NCBI GenBank assembly: GCA_016710265.1
Contig: JADJJL010000004.1
Span: 62,001-126,000, forward strand
From: Saprospiraceae bacterium
GTDB taxonomy: Bacteria > Bacteroidota > Bacteroidia > Chitinophagales > Saprospiraceae
Direction of reading: 5' to 3'
DNA length: 64,000 nucleotides
In this document: positions 16,901-25,731 of the stretch, piece by piece
Layout of the letters: each line of letters begins with the position of its first letter
Position numbering within the stretch: position 1 is the first letter of the stretch
The notes under the pieces: generated by a model
The model's database searches: none
Told to the model about the DNA's origin: nothing
What the model saw: the letters and a program-made list of their open reading frames with translations, nothing else
Program-made: the position numbers and the translations under genes

Positions 16901-19898
16901 CTAAACTTGGGCTACCATCATATCGAAAACTTAGCAGTTCAAATGTCCTTGCAATAATGATGGATAAGTTTATATTATTAACATTACTTATTACTGGAGA
17001 ACTTATAAATTTACTCCCGCCATTTAAAATGGAACTAGCCAAGAGAACAGGAGTATTTCCAAATAAAGTATAGACATACAGTATAAAACTATTAAAAGTT
17101 ATTCTGGAATAAACAATAACATCTAATTGACCATCTAAATTAATATCAGCCACAGAGGTAACACCATCATGAGTAGTAGAATTAATTTTGATATTATTAG
17201 GAATCATCATATTACCTGACTGTCCATTGAGATTTGTTAGAATTACTTTATAAATGGTAAATCCGGCCGCTAATTCAAGATCAGTTGGATTGGCATCTAG
17301 ATCAGCTGCTACAGACATAGGAGGATAAATACTGTCTCTACCAGTACCGACACCATTATCTCCTCCTCTAATTAACAACACTCCTGTTTGTGCATTAAAT
17401 ATGAGATTACTGACAAATAATTCAGGAATCCCATCCTGATTAAAATCAGCTATACTTAAGGGGCCAGGATAAGGATATCCGATCGATTTATTGTAATAAA
17501 GCTCAACTCGGTCAGACGAAATCCACTTAATATTTCCAAGTAAATCATAGCATACCAATCGATCCCTCATTTGAATTGGGCCAGTTCCTCTATCCATTAT
17601 GTGTATAATAATTTCATATATACCATCCTTATCAATATCACAAATTAAGGTAGGTGAAAATGAAATAGCATTAATATCAGTATCAAATGAGGATTTAAAA
17701 ATGCCGAATTCTGTATCAAATATTTCAATTTTTTGAACGTGACTAACGGAACTCAGCAATTCTGGGGTACAATTGGAATCTATATCCGCTACTAAGGGCG
17801 CACAATGAATATTAACCGAATCTAAAGTTACCCATTTTTTCTCAATTTGCAATGGTGAAGAAATAAATTTTTCATTGATAAAACACAAACTGGTATCCGA
17901 AAAATCCGGCTTGCATGGATCAGGATTAATAATGATGGGAGGAGCAGTAGTTTGAAAAGTATTGTCGGTATAATCGCATTCCAGAATGTTAAAATCTTTA
18001 GGTTCAAATGCGCCTGTTGTATTTCGCTGCGTATTCACCACCATAAAAACACGGCTCAGATTAGCCGCAATAAATCGGTATTCCAGATTTAATAAACTAT
18101 CACCGGCATCTATTTTTTTCAAAGTGTGATAAACACCAATCAATGTGCCTCCTGAACTTGGATCTCCATTGTAAAAGGATACAGGCATTGCAGAATCCGC
18201 AGTCAAAGAAGCATCCGCCCGGTTGTATATTTCAAATTTCAGAATATATTCATTTGTATTGGGATCTAAATCAATCGAATTTATTTTTCCAGTCAGGCTG
18301 GCTGCAGGCTTCTTATAAAATCCATTCTCATCAAGCAGAGACTCCTGCTGCATAAAATTATTGTACTTGCCATTTTTATAAGTTGCCTGATTTTTCTGTA
18401 AACGAGGCACAGTCAGATCGTCATTAATCTGAACCGGATTATAAGCGTATTGATTCCAAAGAGGTCGTGCAGGAGCCCAGTGTTGACCATTAGGAGGGCC
18501 GAAGATGGTGAGTTTAGCATCGTTGTATTTAGGAGCAGGTCCGGTACAAACAACACATATTTTAGCTTCTTCATTATTATCTATATCTGCAACTATTGGA
18601 AATTCATTCGCGGTTGGTGCTCTACAGACTGATTGACTGATTACGAAAGGATTATTGGATGAACCGTCAATAATTTTAATGTGGGTCATGTCTCTATATA
18701 CGATTTCTTGAATTCCATCTCCATCAAAATCAAATAAAGTAATTCCAGTTGAACCAGAGGAATCAGTTGTAGATAAATTCCAATCTAGGCGTAAATTACC
18801 TTGACCTATTAGCCTGTATGAAAGTAATGACCTAGCCCGACTAATCAGTATACTAGGCAAACCATTTCTATTAATAATCCCTATTGACGGCGAAGAAATA
18901 GATCTTTCTGAAAATCCACCTCTAGCCGCGGGGGGTCTAGTTGCACCTAGCAATCTAGCAACATTTTGTTCTAAATGATAAGTATAAAGTAAGCCAATAT
19001 TAATATTACCTGGAACCGTGACTATAACATCTAATTTTCCATCCATATTAATATCTGCCACGCTGGTTGGACCGTCTTCCAATTGACCACTGACTGATAC
19101 GTTATAAGGTATCATTTGGTTGCCTGCCATACCGTTGGGATTATTTATTATAACTTTATATATGGTGTAGCCTGCAGCTAATTCAAGATCTGAATGATCA
19201 AGATCTAAATCAGCGGCGACTGAGATCGGATAGTTGAAATCTTTTAATATATTAAACCCTCTGCCATTATTGCCTCCATCACATAGTTTTACTCCTGTTC
19301 TTGAATTGAAGATCTTATTGCTGATATAAACTTCGGGAATTCCATCTTGATTAAAATCTGCGACACCAATTGCACCACTATACAATATAAATGTATTTAA
19401 ATTTACTAATGAATCAGATTTCCACAATATGGTACCATCATTTTTGTAGCAGATTAATTTATCTTCTTGTTGATTATGCGTAATAATTTCGGGCCCGAAT
19501 TTGTAATCAATATCGATAATTACAAAATTAGAATTAATTGGATCATTAAAATAAATAGGAAAACTATTTTTTACAATTCCAGATTTTGAATCAATAATAA
19601 GTAAAGAATCAAATGAGGAAGACTTTATTAATAGTTCGGAAATACAATCTCCATCCATATCTGCTATCATTGGTGTAAAATAAGCGCTAGTAATTGATGA
19701 ACACTCAAATTTTTTTTCAATTTGCAATGTTGATGAAATAAATTTTTCATTGACATAGCATTCACTTGTGTCCCGATATCCACAAGGATTATTTTGAGAA
19801 GAACAAGGTATGGAGAAAATTATGAAAATGAAAAATGGCAATAACCATAATGAATGGTGGTTATTATTTATTTCTCCTAAATTACTTAACTTGATCAA
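13971..19898 (-). CDS. giant secreted FG-GAP/repeat protein with gliding-associated (CHU_C) C-terminal sorting domain
   Basis: This protein of 1975 residues has a signal peptide (hydrophobic about 17-33, ending PCSSQ). Residues about 35-650 and 650-1290 are two paralogous halves. Each starts NEKFISS.LQIEKK, contains FG-GAP/VCBS-type propeller motifs (IADMDGDCISELL, VADFNQDGIPEVY, VADINMDGKLDVIV) and ends in a CARDB-like module (CDYTDN). About 1325-1885 is a run of twelve roughly 47-residue repeats built on C..YLWNG..YTQSG.Y and GCDS...L.L. The last 85 residues (SIYDRWGSLVWQK, GWDGRF.G, PGVYTW) are the gliding-motility-associated C-terminal domain that directs export by the type IX system. A cell-surface adhesin-like or structural role is inferred. 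It starts at TTG, and no better start was found. It is a single gene with no close neighbours. Confidence 0.85.
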   Translation of the reverse strand: MIKLSNLGEINNNHHSLWLLPFFIFIIFSIPCSSQNNPCGYRDTSECYVNEKFISSTLQIEKKFECSSITSAYFTPMIADMDGDCISELLIKSSSFDSLLIIDSKSGIVKNSFPIYFNDPINSNFVIIDIDYKFGPEIITHNQQEDKLICYKNDGTILWKSDSLVNLNTFILYSGAIGVADFNQDGIPEVYISNKIFNSRTGVKLCDGGNNGRGFNILKDFNYPISVAADLDLDHSDLELAAGYTIYKVIINNPNGMAGNQMIPYNVSVSGQLEDGPTSVADINMDGKLDVIVTVPGNINIGLLYTYHLEQNVARLLGATRPPAARGGFSERSISSPSIGIINRNGLPSILISRARSLLSYRLIGQGNLRLDWNLSTTDSSGSTGITLFDFDGDGIQEIVYRDMTHIKIIDGSSNNPFVISQSVCRAPTANEFPIVADIDNNEEAKICVVCTGPAPKYNDAKLTIFGPPNGQHWAPARPLWNQYAYNPVQINDDLTVPRLQKNQATYKNGKYNNFMQQESLLDENGFYKKPAASLTGKINSIDLDPNTNEYILKFEIYNRADASLTADSAMPVSFYNGDPSSGGTLIGVYHTLKKIDAGDSLLNLEYRFIAANLSRVFMVVNTQRNTTGAFEPKDFNILECDYTDNTFQTTAPPIIINPDPCKPDFSDTSLCFINEKFISSPLQIEKKWVTLDSVNIHCAPLVADIDSNCTPELLSSVSHVQKIEIFDTEFGIFKSSFDTDINAISFSPTLICDIDKDGIYEIIIHIMDRGTGPIQMRDRLVCYDLLGNIKWISSDRVELYYNKSIGYPYPGPLSIADFNQDGIPELFVSNLIFNAQTGVLLIRGGDNGVGTGRDSIYPPMSVAADLDANPTDLELAAGFTIYKVILTNLNGQSGNMMIPNNIKINSTTHDGVTSVADINLDGQLDVIVYSRITFNSFILYVYTLFGNTPVLLASSILNGGSKFISSPVISNVNNINLSIIIARTFELLSFRYDGSPSLVLEWTFKTNDHSGFCNATVFDLNGDGVQEIMYRDETDFYILNLIANQPTVFKKFNCYSSTGHEMPIVFGSGFNSEARVCVVCNNSWRSSFGNLTVFGPPDGQHWAPARPLWNQYAYNPLQINDDLTVPQNQKNQATYKNGKYNNFMQQESLLDENGYYKRPAASLTGLIHCVDYDLMTDSFTVRFELHNRGDASRVADVNLPVSFYGANPELDTALLGVYLTKEIIRPGDSLRDLIFKFSASDLSRIYLVVNTRRNTIGPFDSTHFDQPECDYTDNFYYIIDLPKIQRDSVSICEGSTYMFYDTTLYDAGKYHRSLKNQKGCDSLIVMLDLSLSNMVRTQTGISVCEEYDWNGKMLTQSGIYTDTSLTVGGCDSIVILDLTVFFSSNSINRIATCDSYLWNGQTYTQSGQYIFNGQTENGCDSTVTLELIIHPSSNSINRIATCGSYLWNGNNYTQTGIYEFKTQNSVGCDSTAILDLTIDSIIRQQISHTSCDRYIWNGQTLSQSGTYTHQDISQAGCDSIVTLDLKLLQSTNSNSKINACDQFTWNGNVYTQSGTYQFSDMNSVGCDSVATLELTLLLSSNSINRIATCESYLWNGNNYTQTGTYEFKTLNSLGCDSTATLELTILPIHQNNIQESACDQFIWNGITYDQSGNYSFNTKNQFGCDSSITLELEILKSSSANISLSTCDSLVFQGQTLKESGTYPFTIRNAAGCDSVILLNLSINSDQQISSVSSCDPYRWDVDGQNYAQSGRYLKTFTNSKGCDSIHILDFKRLPSHLINEKAEVCGPFFWPVTNTLLDQSGLYSHPLQTTEGCDSLLNLELIIHPHFIRTDTVISQTDYIWPVNNTNYTISGNYEEQYSSEFGCDSIHRLILIIKNEQGIYYPNVLIPGGISGGFTIFDNLFTIASITTLSIYDRWGSLVWQKHNFAPNDPTLGWDGRFKGQHVVPGVYTWHAQLSLKDGTYQTVKGDVTVVR

Positions 19899-20084
19899 AA
19901 GCCATTTATTTAAATACGATATTCAGACCGAGGATAGTTCGGCCCTAAAAATATTCAGACCCCTTAACCAGCCAAAACGCTGTAAAAATACTAAAGAATT
20001 TGTAAAATTTGGCCTGGAATAGCATGATTGATTAAAAATTTGAGGTAAAAAACCTAAATTATTAGAGAGATAAGGGCGTCAGTA

Positions 20085-20200
20085 TCGTTACAAAAAAGCA
20101 CTTCCCAATCCTTTCATTGCGCTGTGCTGCAAAAAAGCACTTCCCAATCCCTTCATTGCGCTGTGCTACATTTCGGGCTTACGAATTGCTTTTTTCTTAT
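20085..20200 (-). repeat. dispersed repeat, family 1, inverted copy 3 with internal tandem duplication
   Basis: AAAAAAGCACTTCCCAATCC occurs twice, each followed by CATTGCGCTGTGCT, then TTTCGGGCTTACGAATTGC. This is the reverse complement of 5985-6043 with one unit duplicated. The rest of the gap at 19899-20269 is AT-rich, and near 20205-20265 there is a module GGCGC..CGTCGCTGCACTCCGCATTTTCAAATTTTC that also appears in other gaps. No gene is seen. Confidence 0.65.
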
Positions 20201-20269
20201 TTCCATGGCGCCGAATGCGCCACGTCGCTGCACTCCGCATTTTCAAATTTTCACATTTCCACATTCTCC

Positions 20270-21556
20270 CTATTCTGCCAAATGATGCTTCTTCACTTGA
20301 TGAATGAAGACAAGTCCCAAACAAAAAAATAAAATCAAACTGAGGACACTATATCTCATGCTGCCCATGATCTGATCGATGAATCCAAACATAAAAGTTC
20401 CAAAGACGATGGAGATGTAATAGACCACATCGTAAAAACTAAAAAAACAAGTCAGATCCGAATGCCCCTGTGGTATGAGCTTGGAGTAAGTAGATCTTGA
20501 GATCGCTTGAATGCCTCCAATCACCAAACCAACCATCGCTGCGATTGCATAAAACATATTTTTGCTTTCCACCTGGTAGGCGAGGATGCAAATAAATATC
20601 CAAATAAACAACATCCATTTCATGCTGACGATGTTGTCCGATTTTTTAGAAACCATGGCAAAAAAATACGCTCCACCAATGGCTACAATTTGCAAAAGTA
20701 AAATCACAATGATCAATTCTGAAGACTCAAATCCCAATTCCTTTTGTGCAAAAGGAGAAGCCAAATAAACTACGGTTTGTACACCTGCGCTGTAAAAGAA
20801 AAATGCAGAGAGATAATAAAACACTTCTTTTCTTTGCTTAATCACCGACCATGCTTTTTGCAATTCCCGCAAACCATGCATGACACTAAAAGTATTGCCA
20901 TGCACTTCTCTATCTTTTGGCAACCATGCAAAAGACAATTGACTAAAACCCAACCACCACATGCCCACAGCTAGAAAAGCAATCCTGATCGGAATATTTT
21001 TTGCCACCAGGTCCGGTCCTATTCCAAACCATTCTGGTTTTTGAATGATGATAATATTTGTAATCAATAAAATGACGCTGCCCACGTATCCATACGCATA
21101 TCCTTTGGCACTCAATTTATCAGATCTTTTGGGTGGAACCAATTCGGAAAGATAAGAATCATAAAAAACCAACGAAGCCGCATGACATGTAGCCGCTCCT
21201 GCAAAAGCAACAAGGCACCAGACCAATTGATCCATTCCATTAAAAAAGAAAAGTGCCATGCAACTCAAACTCCCCAAGGTGGTAAACAAACGCATAAAAA
21301 ATTTGCGGTGCCCACCAAAATCAGCGATGCCGGAAAGTATGGGTGACATCAAGCAAACTATTAAATAAGCAAATGCAACCGTGTATGCATAAATCGAAGA
21401 ATTGGATGCTGAGATGGGCCCAAGTTGAATGTTGGGATCCGTCATGGCAATAAAAAAAGTGGGAAAAATCGCTGTAGAAATCACCAGCGAATAAGAGGAA
21501 TTGGCCCAGTCAAAAATAACCCATCCTAATTCTGCTTTGGAAGTTTTTTCTTTCAT
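20270..21556 (-). CDS. UMF1-type MFS transporter
   Basis: Inner-membrane permease with about twelve hydrophobic helices, 428 residues from the ATG at 21554-21556 (MKEKTSKAELGWVIFDWANSS is split by that start). The frame continues upstream ten codons, but the WVIFDWANSSYS signature normally lies about ten residues from the start, so the shorter form is preferred. This N-terminal signature, GAATCHAASLVFYDSYLSE and SRSTYSKLIPQG are typical of the bacterial UMF1 / Atg22-like branch of the major facilitator superfamily. The substrate of bacterial members is not established. It is divergent from rimK across a gap of about 190 bases. Confidence 0.82.
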   Translation of the reverse strand: MKEKTSKAELGWVIFDWANSSYSLVISTAIFPTFFIAMTDPNIQLGPISASNSSIYAYTVAFAYLIVCLMSPILSGIADFGGHRKFFMRLFTTLGSLSCMALFFFNGMDQLVWCLVAFAGAATCHAASLVFYDSYLSELVPPKRSDKLSAKGYAYGYVGSVILLITNIIIIQKPEWFGIGPDLVAKNIPIRIAFLAVGMWWLGFSQLSFAWLPKDREVHGNTFSVMHGLRELQKAWSVIKQRKEVFYYLSAFFFYSAGVQTVVYLASPFAQKELGFESSELIIVILLLQIVAIGGAYFFAMVSKKSDNIVSMKWMLFIWIFICILAYQVESKNMFYAIAAMVGLVIGGIQAISRSTYSKLIPQGHSDLTCFFSFYDVVYYISIVFGTFMFGFIDQIMGSMRYSVLSLILFFCLGLVFIHQVKKHHLAE

Positions 21557-21716
21557 GTTTGTTTGCAAATAAGGGCAAGAATACATAAAAATATCGGCTT
21601 CCTAAATTATTATTAAATCAAGTCTGAGCCTTATTCTAAAGATCGCTTTTTTGAATTTCAAAATGCCGATCGTTGAATTTATAGATCCAACAATACAGAG
21701 CTACTTAATATTTACC

Positions 21717-21724
21717 TACCTTTG
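21717..21724 (+). promoter_or_regulatory. candidate minus-7 box before rimK
   Basis: TACCTTTG matches TAnnTTTG and lies 22 bases before the ATG at 21747. Its position inside the upstream open frame argues that rimK begins at 21747 and not at 21651. Confidence 0.45.
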
Positions 21725-21746
21725 GACTTATAAGAGTCCGAAGCCG

Positions 21747-22625
21747 ATGAAATTACTCATTCTTTCCCGAAACGCAGGTTTATACAGCACTCAAAGTTTA
21801 ATCAAAGCTGCTCAGCAAAGGGGCCATGATGTCCAGGTATATGATCATCTCATGTGCAATATCATCGTGGAAAAATCCAAACCGGCTTTGATGATTGGGC
21901 AAGATTATTTTGGACATTTTGACGCTGTCATACCACGTATTGGCGCTTCCGCGACTTCCTATGGTGCAGCCATCGTCAGACAACTGGAAGCCATGGGGAT
22001 TTTTGTAACCGTTGGAGCGGATGCCTTGTTAAAAGCCAGGGACAAATTACATTGCCTGCAGATTTTAAGTGCCCACGGCATCGATGTTCCTAAAACCGGA
22101 ATTTCAGCAGGAGATACCTGCGCACCCATGGTATACGATCAAATCACCAAAGATCGCGCGGTGGTCAAACTTTTGGCAAGTACCCAGGGACTTGGAGTTA
22201 TGCTCGCTCAATCCAAAAGTCAGGCTGTCTCTATTGTAGAAGGTTTCCACAGAGTGGGCCACGATGTGATCATTCAAGAATTTATTGCGGATGCCAAAGG
22301 ATCGGATATCAGGGCCTTTGTCGTGGATGGAGAAATAGTAGGATCCATGATAAGGCAGGCACAACCAGGAGAATTTAGATCCAACATACACAGGGGTGCA
22401 AGTTCAGTAAAGGTTAAACTTTCAACTGCTGAAAGAGACCTCGCTTTAAAAGCCACTTCTATCTTAGGACTGCACATTGCTGGTGTGGACATTCTAAGAT
22501 CCAAAAGAGGTCCTCTGATTTTAGAGGTGAATGCTTCTCCAGGTTTGGAAGGCATTGAAGGAACCACAGGCGTGAATATTTCGGATATCATCATTCGATT
22601 TATTGAAAAAAGAATTGCCAAATAA
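21747..22625 (+). CDS. rimK: RimK-type ATP-grasp alpha-L-glutamate ligase
   Basis: The protein of 292 residues begins MKLLILSRNAGLYST. RimK enzymes add glutamate residues to carboxyl groups, classically the C-terminus of ribosomal protein S6. Visible ATP-grasp features are PRIGASATSYGAAIVRQLE, a KLLASTQGLGVML ATP lid with the conserved lysine, QEFI near the hinge, RAFVVDGEIV, and the metal-binding ILEVNASPGLEGIE at the end. The frame is open back to 21651, but the N-terminus and the promoter box support 21747. The next gene, a zinc-dependent deacylase, begins two bases after the stop. Such a pair suggests addition and removal of an acyl or amino acid group, but the target is not shown by sequence. 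Confidence 0.88.
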   Translation: MKLLILSRNAGLYSTQSLIKAAQQRGHDVQVYDHLMCNIIVEKSKPALMIGQDYFGHFDAVIPRIGASATSYGAAIVRQLEAMGIFVTVGADALLKARDKLHCLQILSAHGIDVPKTGISAGDTCAPMVYDQITKDRAVVKLLASTQGLGVMLAQSKSQAVSIVEGFHRVGHDVIIQEFIADAKGSDIRAFVVDGEIVGSMIRQAQPGEFRSNIHRGASSVKVKLSTAERDLALKATSILGLHIAGVDILRSKRGPLILEVNASPGLEGIEGTTGVNISDIIIRFIEKRIAK

Positions 22626-22626
22626 A

Positions 22627-23580
22627 ATGGATTCATTTAACATCCAAGGTCAGGAATTTGCACCAGGTGCCTATGGGGTGGTTAGAATCAACGCAGGTAG
22701 ATTACCCTCCGGCAACCGAATCTCCATATCAGCCTATATCTTTAGAAGCCGTCAACCAGGCCCAGTAGCCTTGTTCTTAGGAGGTATGCACGGTGATGAA
22801 ATCAATGGCGTTGAAATTCTCAGGAGATCGATCACTGAAGGAATGTTTGCCAATCTTACTTGTGGATCTGTGATTTGTATTCCGGTCTTGAATATATTTG
22901 GTTTTATCAATTTTAGCCGCGATGTTCCGGACGGAAAAGACGTCAACAGAAGTTTTCCCGGAACTATGACCGGCTCTTTGGCTGCTCGTGTCGCCAGATT
23001 AATCACCAAAAAAATTCTCAGTTTGGTAGATTTTGGTGTGGACTTCCATACTGGAGGCCGCGATCATTGGAACATGCCTCAACTGAGATACACCGCACGT
23101 TATGAAGATTCTCTACAATTGGCTTTGGAATCAAAATTTCCGCTCTTGGTACAGAAACCAGTGATCTCAAAATCATTGCGAAAAGTAGCGAGGGATTTAA
23201 AAAAACCGATGTTGATTTTTGAAGGCGGTGAGGCCTTGCGTTTGGATCATTTTGTCATCGAAAAAGGAATCGAACTCGTAAAAAATATTTTGCTTGCAAA
23301 AGGGATGCAGGAAGGAGAACAAAAGCCAAAGGTAGCACCCCTCATTTTTAAGAAAACCATTTGGGAGCGAAGCCCAGATGGTGGTATCATCACCTATTCA
23401 CGTAAAGCAGGTGAATTTATCAAAAAAGACGAACTTCTCGCCATCATCAATGACCCTTTTGGACAAAAGGAAACTAGACTTTATGCCGCAAGGTCAGGTT
23501 ATATATTAAGCCACAACAATGCTCCGGTCGTCCATCAAGGAGATGGTTTATTTCACATTGGATACAATGGTGTTTTATGA
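22627..23580 (+). CDS. succinylglutamate desuccinylase/aspartoacylase family zinc deacylase
   Basis: Cytoplasmic M14-like amidohydrolase. The zinc ligands appear in GGMHGDEINGVEI (His and Glu) and VDFHTGG (His), with NRSFPG and a catalytic glutamate in FEGGEALR. A C-terminal beta domain (about 235-318; IITYSRKAGEFIKKDELLA) is normal for this family. I start it at the ATG two bases after the rimK stop; an in-frame TTG at 22603 would overlap rimK. Family members remove acyl groups from amino acids (AstE, aspartoacylase), but the branch next to rimK has no settled substrate. The stop overlaps the next ATG by four bases. Confidence 0.85.
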   Translation: MDSFNIQGQEFAPGAYGVVRINAGRLPSGNRISISAYIFRSRQPGPVALFLGGMHGDEINGVEILRRSITEGMFANLTCGSVICIPVLNIFGFINFSRDVPDGKDVNRSFPGTMTGSLAARVARLITKKILSLVDFGVDFHTGGRDHWNMPQLRYTARYEDSLQLALESKFPLLVQKPVISKSLRKVARDLKKPMLIFEGGEALRLDHFVIEKGIELVKNILLAKGMQEGEQKPKVAPLIFKKTIWERSPDGGIITYSRKAGEFIKKDELLAIINDPFGQKETRLYAARSGYILSHNNAPVVHQGDGLFHIGYNGVL

Positions 23581-25028
23581 ATTGGATTCGTATTTTAAAT
23601 ATATTTTTTTTGTTTCACAGTTGTCAATTTTCCTTCGGACAGTCGGAGATTATTCAAGCTAAAATTGATCAGTGGGTGAAGCAGGATGATTTTGAAAATG
23701 CAAGCATCGGAATTTGTATTTCTGATCTAAAAACCGGAAAAATAATTGCTTCCCATGATCCGAATCGAAGCTTAATCCCAGCTTCGACCATCAAAGTTTT
23801 AAGCACTTATGCAGCACTGGCTACGGCCGGTAAAAATTTTCAATTTAGAACCGAATTTTATCTAAAAATTCACCAGCAAAAAGACAGTATCTGTTACGGA
23901 GATTTATGGGTGAAAGGCTATGGCGATCCAAGCTTTGGCTCTTATCTATTGCCAGGAAACAAGCCACTCTCGGAAATATCAGATACCATTGTATCCCTCT
24001 TAAAATCCAGAGGAATCAATAAATTAATTGGAAAAATAGTGGTTCAATCCATGGAGATCAACGACACTCCTGAAAACCCTGAATGGCTTTGGTATGACCT
24101 TGGTAATTACTACGGTGCTGGATATTTTGGATTCAACGTTTTGGAAAATTCGGCCAACATATATATGAATATTCCGGAAGAAGCAGATCAAATTTGTGAA
24201 ATCACGAAAGTAGTTCCTTCTTGTCTTTCGGAAAATTATTGCTCAGAAGCAGTGGTGGTGGATTCAGAACCCTTTGAAACGGTTTATGTATTGGGAAGTT
24301 CTTTACACCGAATTTATACGGTGAAAGGCAGAATAAAAAAAACCAAAGACAAAAGCATCACTTTTTTAGCAGCCATTCCCAATCCGGCAGAAGCCTATCA
24401 ATGTATGTTGTCTGATGCACTATTTAATCGTGGAATTATGTGTAAGGATAGTATCATCATTTCTGATTTGCAATCGTCGGATTTACTATACATCCATTTT
24501 TCACAAAGTCTGCAAAAACTGGCCAGCCGGGCTCTGCAAAAAAGCGTGAATTTATACGCGGAGGCTTTTTTACAGTTGGCGGGAAGATATTGGGTTAAAA
24601 ATTCGGACAGAGCTACTGCACTCAAATCGCTTCATCTCTTTTACGACCAAAAAATTTCCCACATGCAAGGGATTAAAATTTTTGATGGATCCGGCCTTAG
24701 CCCTAAAAATCGGATGACCGCCATCGGAATGACAGAAATATTAAACCACATGGCCAACAGTAAAGAAAAGAGTACTTTGCTTGCTTGCCTGCCAGATGTA
24801 GCCCATTCGGGAAACCTGTCCAGCCGCTTATCGCGTAAATCACAAGTCAGTGGGAAGTTTAGATTAAAGAGTGGAAGCATGGAAGGGGTCAGAGCTTATG
24901 CGGGTTATTGGATGGAATCTGGTGTTCCAAAATATAGCTTTTGCCTGATGATCAACAACTACGAAAGCAGTCCTGAACAAATCAAAAAGCACATTGCCGA
25001 TTTTCTAATACATTTGTCCCAGAATTAG
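23577..25028 (+). CDS. dacB: D-alanyl-D-alanine carboxypeptidase/endopeptidase, PBP4 (S13) family
   Basis: Periplasmic penicillin-binding protein that trims D-Ala from or opens cross-links in peptidoglycan. A signal peptide occupies about residues 1-21. Active-site motifs are Ser70-Thr-Ile-Lys73 (SxxK), the DGSGLSPKN segment carrying the second motif, and KSGS (replacing KTG) near the C-terminus, followed by VRAYAGY. The length of 483 residues matches PBP4. It is translationally coupled to the upstream deacylase through ATGA. Its place in a unit with rimK and a deacylase may be circumstantial. Confidence 0.88.
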   Translation: MNWIRILNIFFLFHSCQFSFGQSEIIQAKIDQWVKQDDFENASIGICISDLKTGKIIASHDPNRSLIPASTIKVLSTYAALATAGKNFQFRTEFYLKIHQQKDSICYGDLWVKGYGDPSFGSYLLPGNKPLSEISDTIVSLLKSRGINKLIGKIVVQSMEINDTPENPEWLWYDLGNYYGAGYFGFNVLENSANIYMNIPEEADQICEITKVVPSCLSENYCSEAVVVDSEPFETVYVLGSSLHRIYTVKGRIKKTKDKSITFLAAIPNPAEAYQCMLSDALFNRGIMCKDSIIISDLQSSDLLYIHFSQSLQKLASRALQKSVNLYAEAFLQLAGRYWVKNSDRATALKSLHLFYDQKISHMQGIKIFDGSGLSPKNRMTAIGMTEILNHMANSKEKSTLLACLPDVAHSGNLSSRLSRKSQVSGKFRLKSGSMEGVRAYAGYWMESGVPKYSFCLMINNYESSPEQIKKHIADFLIHLSQN

Positions 25029-25043
25029 AAGTTTTACCTCTTT

Positions 25044-25718
25044 ATGGGAATAAAGTATTTCTTATTGCTGGTTTTTTTGTCGGGTTGTTCTTATTTTGAT
25101 AAGAACGGACCATTGACACTGAATGACCCACCAGTACCGGTTGAAAGCGATTTCGCATCGGATTCACTAGAGTCTGATTTGATCTCTGACCGAACGATCT
25201 GGCAGAAGCCCTACTTGATCATGGATGCCTTAAACCCTTTGGATCAAAAAGTGGTGGCGGATATCGGCGCAGGAAGTGGTTATTTCGCCTTTCGATTCAT
25301 CCATCAAGCCAAAAAAGTCATTGCCATCGAAATTGACAAAGAACTGATCGACCTGATGAATGCTGAAAAAGAATATTACAAAACAGAACTTCAGCAAAAA
25401 TTTGAAGCCAGGCTCGCCACAGCGGAAGATCCCATGTTAAAAGATCAGGAAGCAGACATCATTTTTATTTCAAATACCTATACTTATTTTGGAGATCGAA
25501 TCAATTATCTCAAAAACCTAAGGCCTAAATTAAGAGAGGGTGGGATGCTGGTCATAGTAGATTTCAAAAAGAAAATTACACCCATCGGACCTCCTATGGA
25601 ACAAAGGCTTGCTCAAGGTGAAGTAGAAAGCGAATTGATCTTAGCGGGTTATCACATCACAAAATCGGATGACATTAGTCTGCAGCATCAATATTTGATC
25701 ATTGCTCAAGCCAATTAA
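25044..25718 (+). CDS. lipobox-bearing class I SAM-dependent methyltransferase
   Basis: The first 15 residues form a lipoprotein signal with lipobox LSGC (Cys15). Downstream is a methyltransferase fold: motif I VVADIGAGSGYFAFRF (about 71-86), acidic VIAIEID motif II, and ADIIFISNTYTYF around motif IV. Class I methyltransferases use S-adenosylmethionine, which is cytoplasmic, so a predicted membrane-anchored exported form is odd. Either the N-terminus is a false lipobox or the protein stays inside. It begins 15 bases after the dacB stop and is likely in the same transcript. The substrate is unknown. Confidence 0.78.
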   Translation: MGIKYFLLLVFLSGCSYFDKNGPLTLNDPPVPVESDFASDSLESDLISDRTIWQKPYLIMDALNPLDQKVVADIGAGSGYFAFRFIHQAKKVIAIEIDKELIDLMNAEKEYYKTELQQKFEARLATAEDPMLKDQEADIIFISNTYTYFGDRINYLKNLRPKLREGGMLVIVDFKKKITPIGPPMEQRLAQGEVESELILAGYHITKSDDISLQHQYLIIAQAN

Positions 25719-25731
25719 TATTATATTAATT

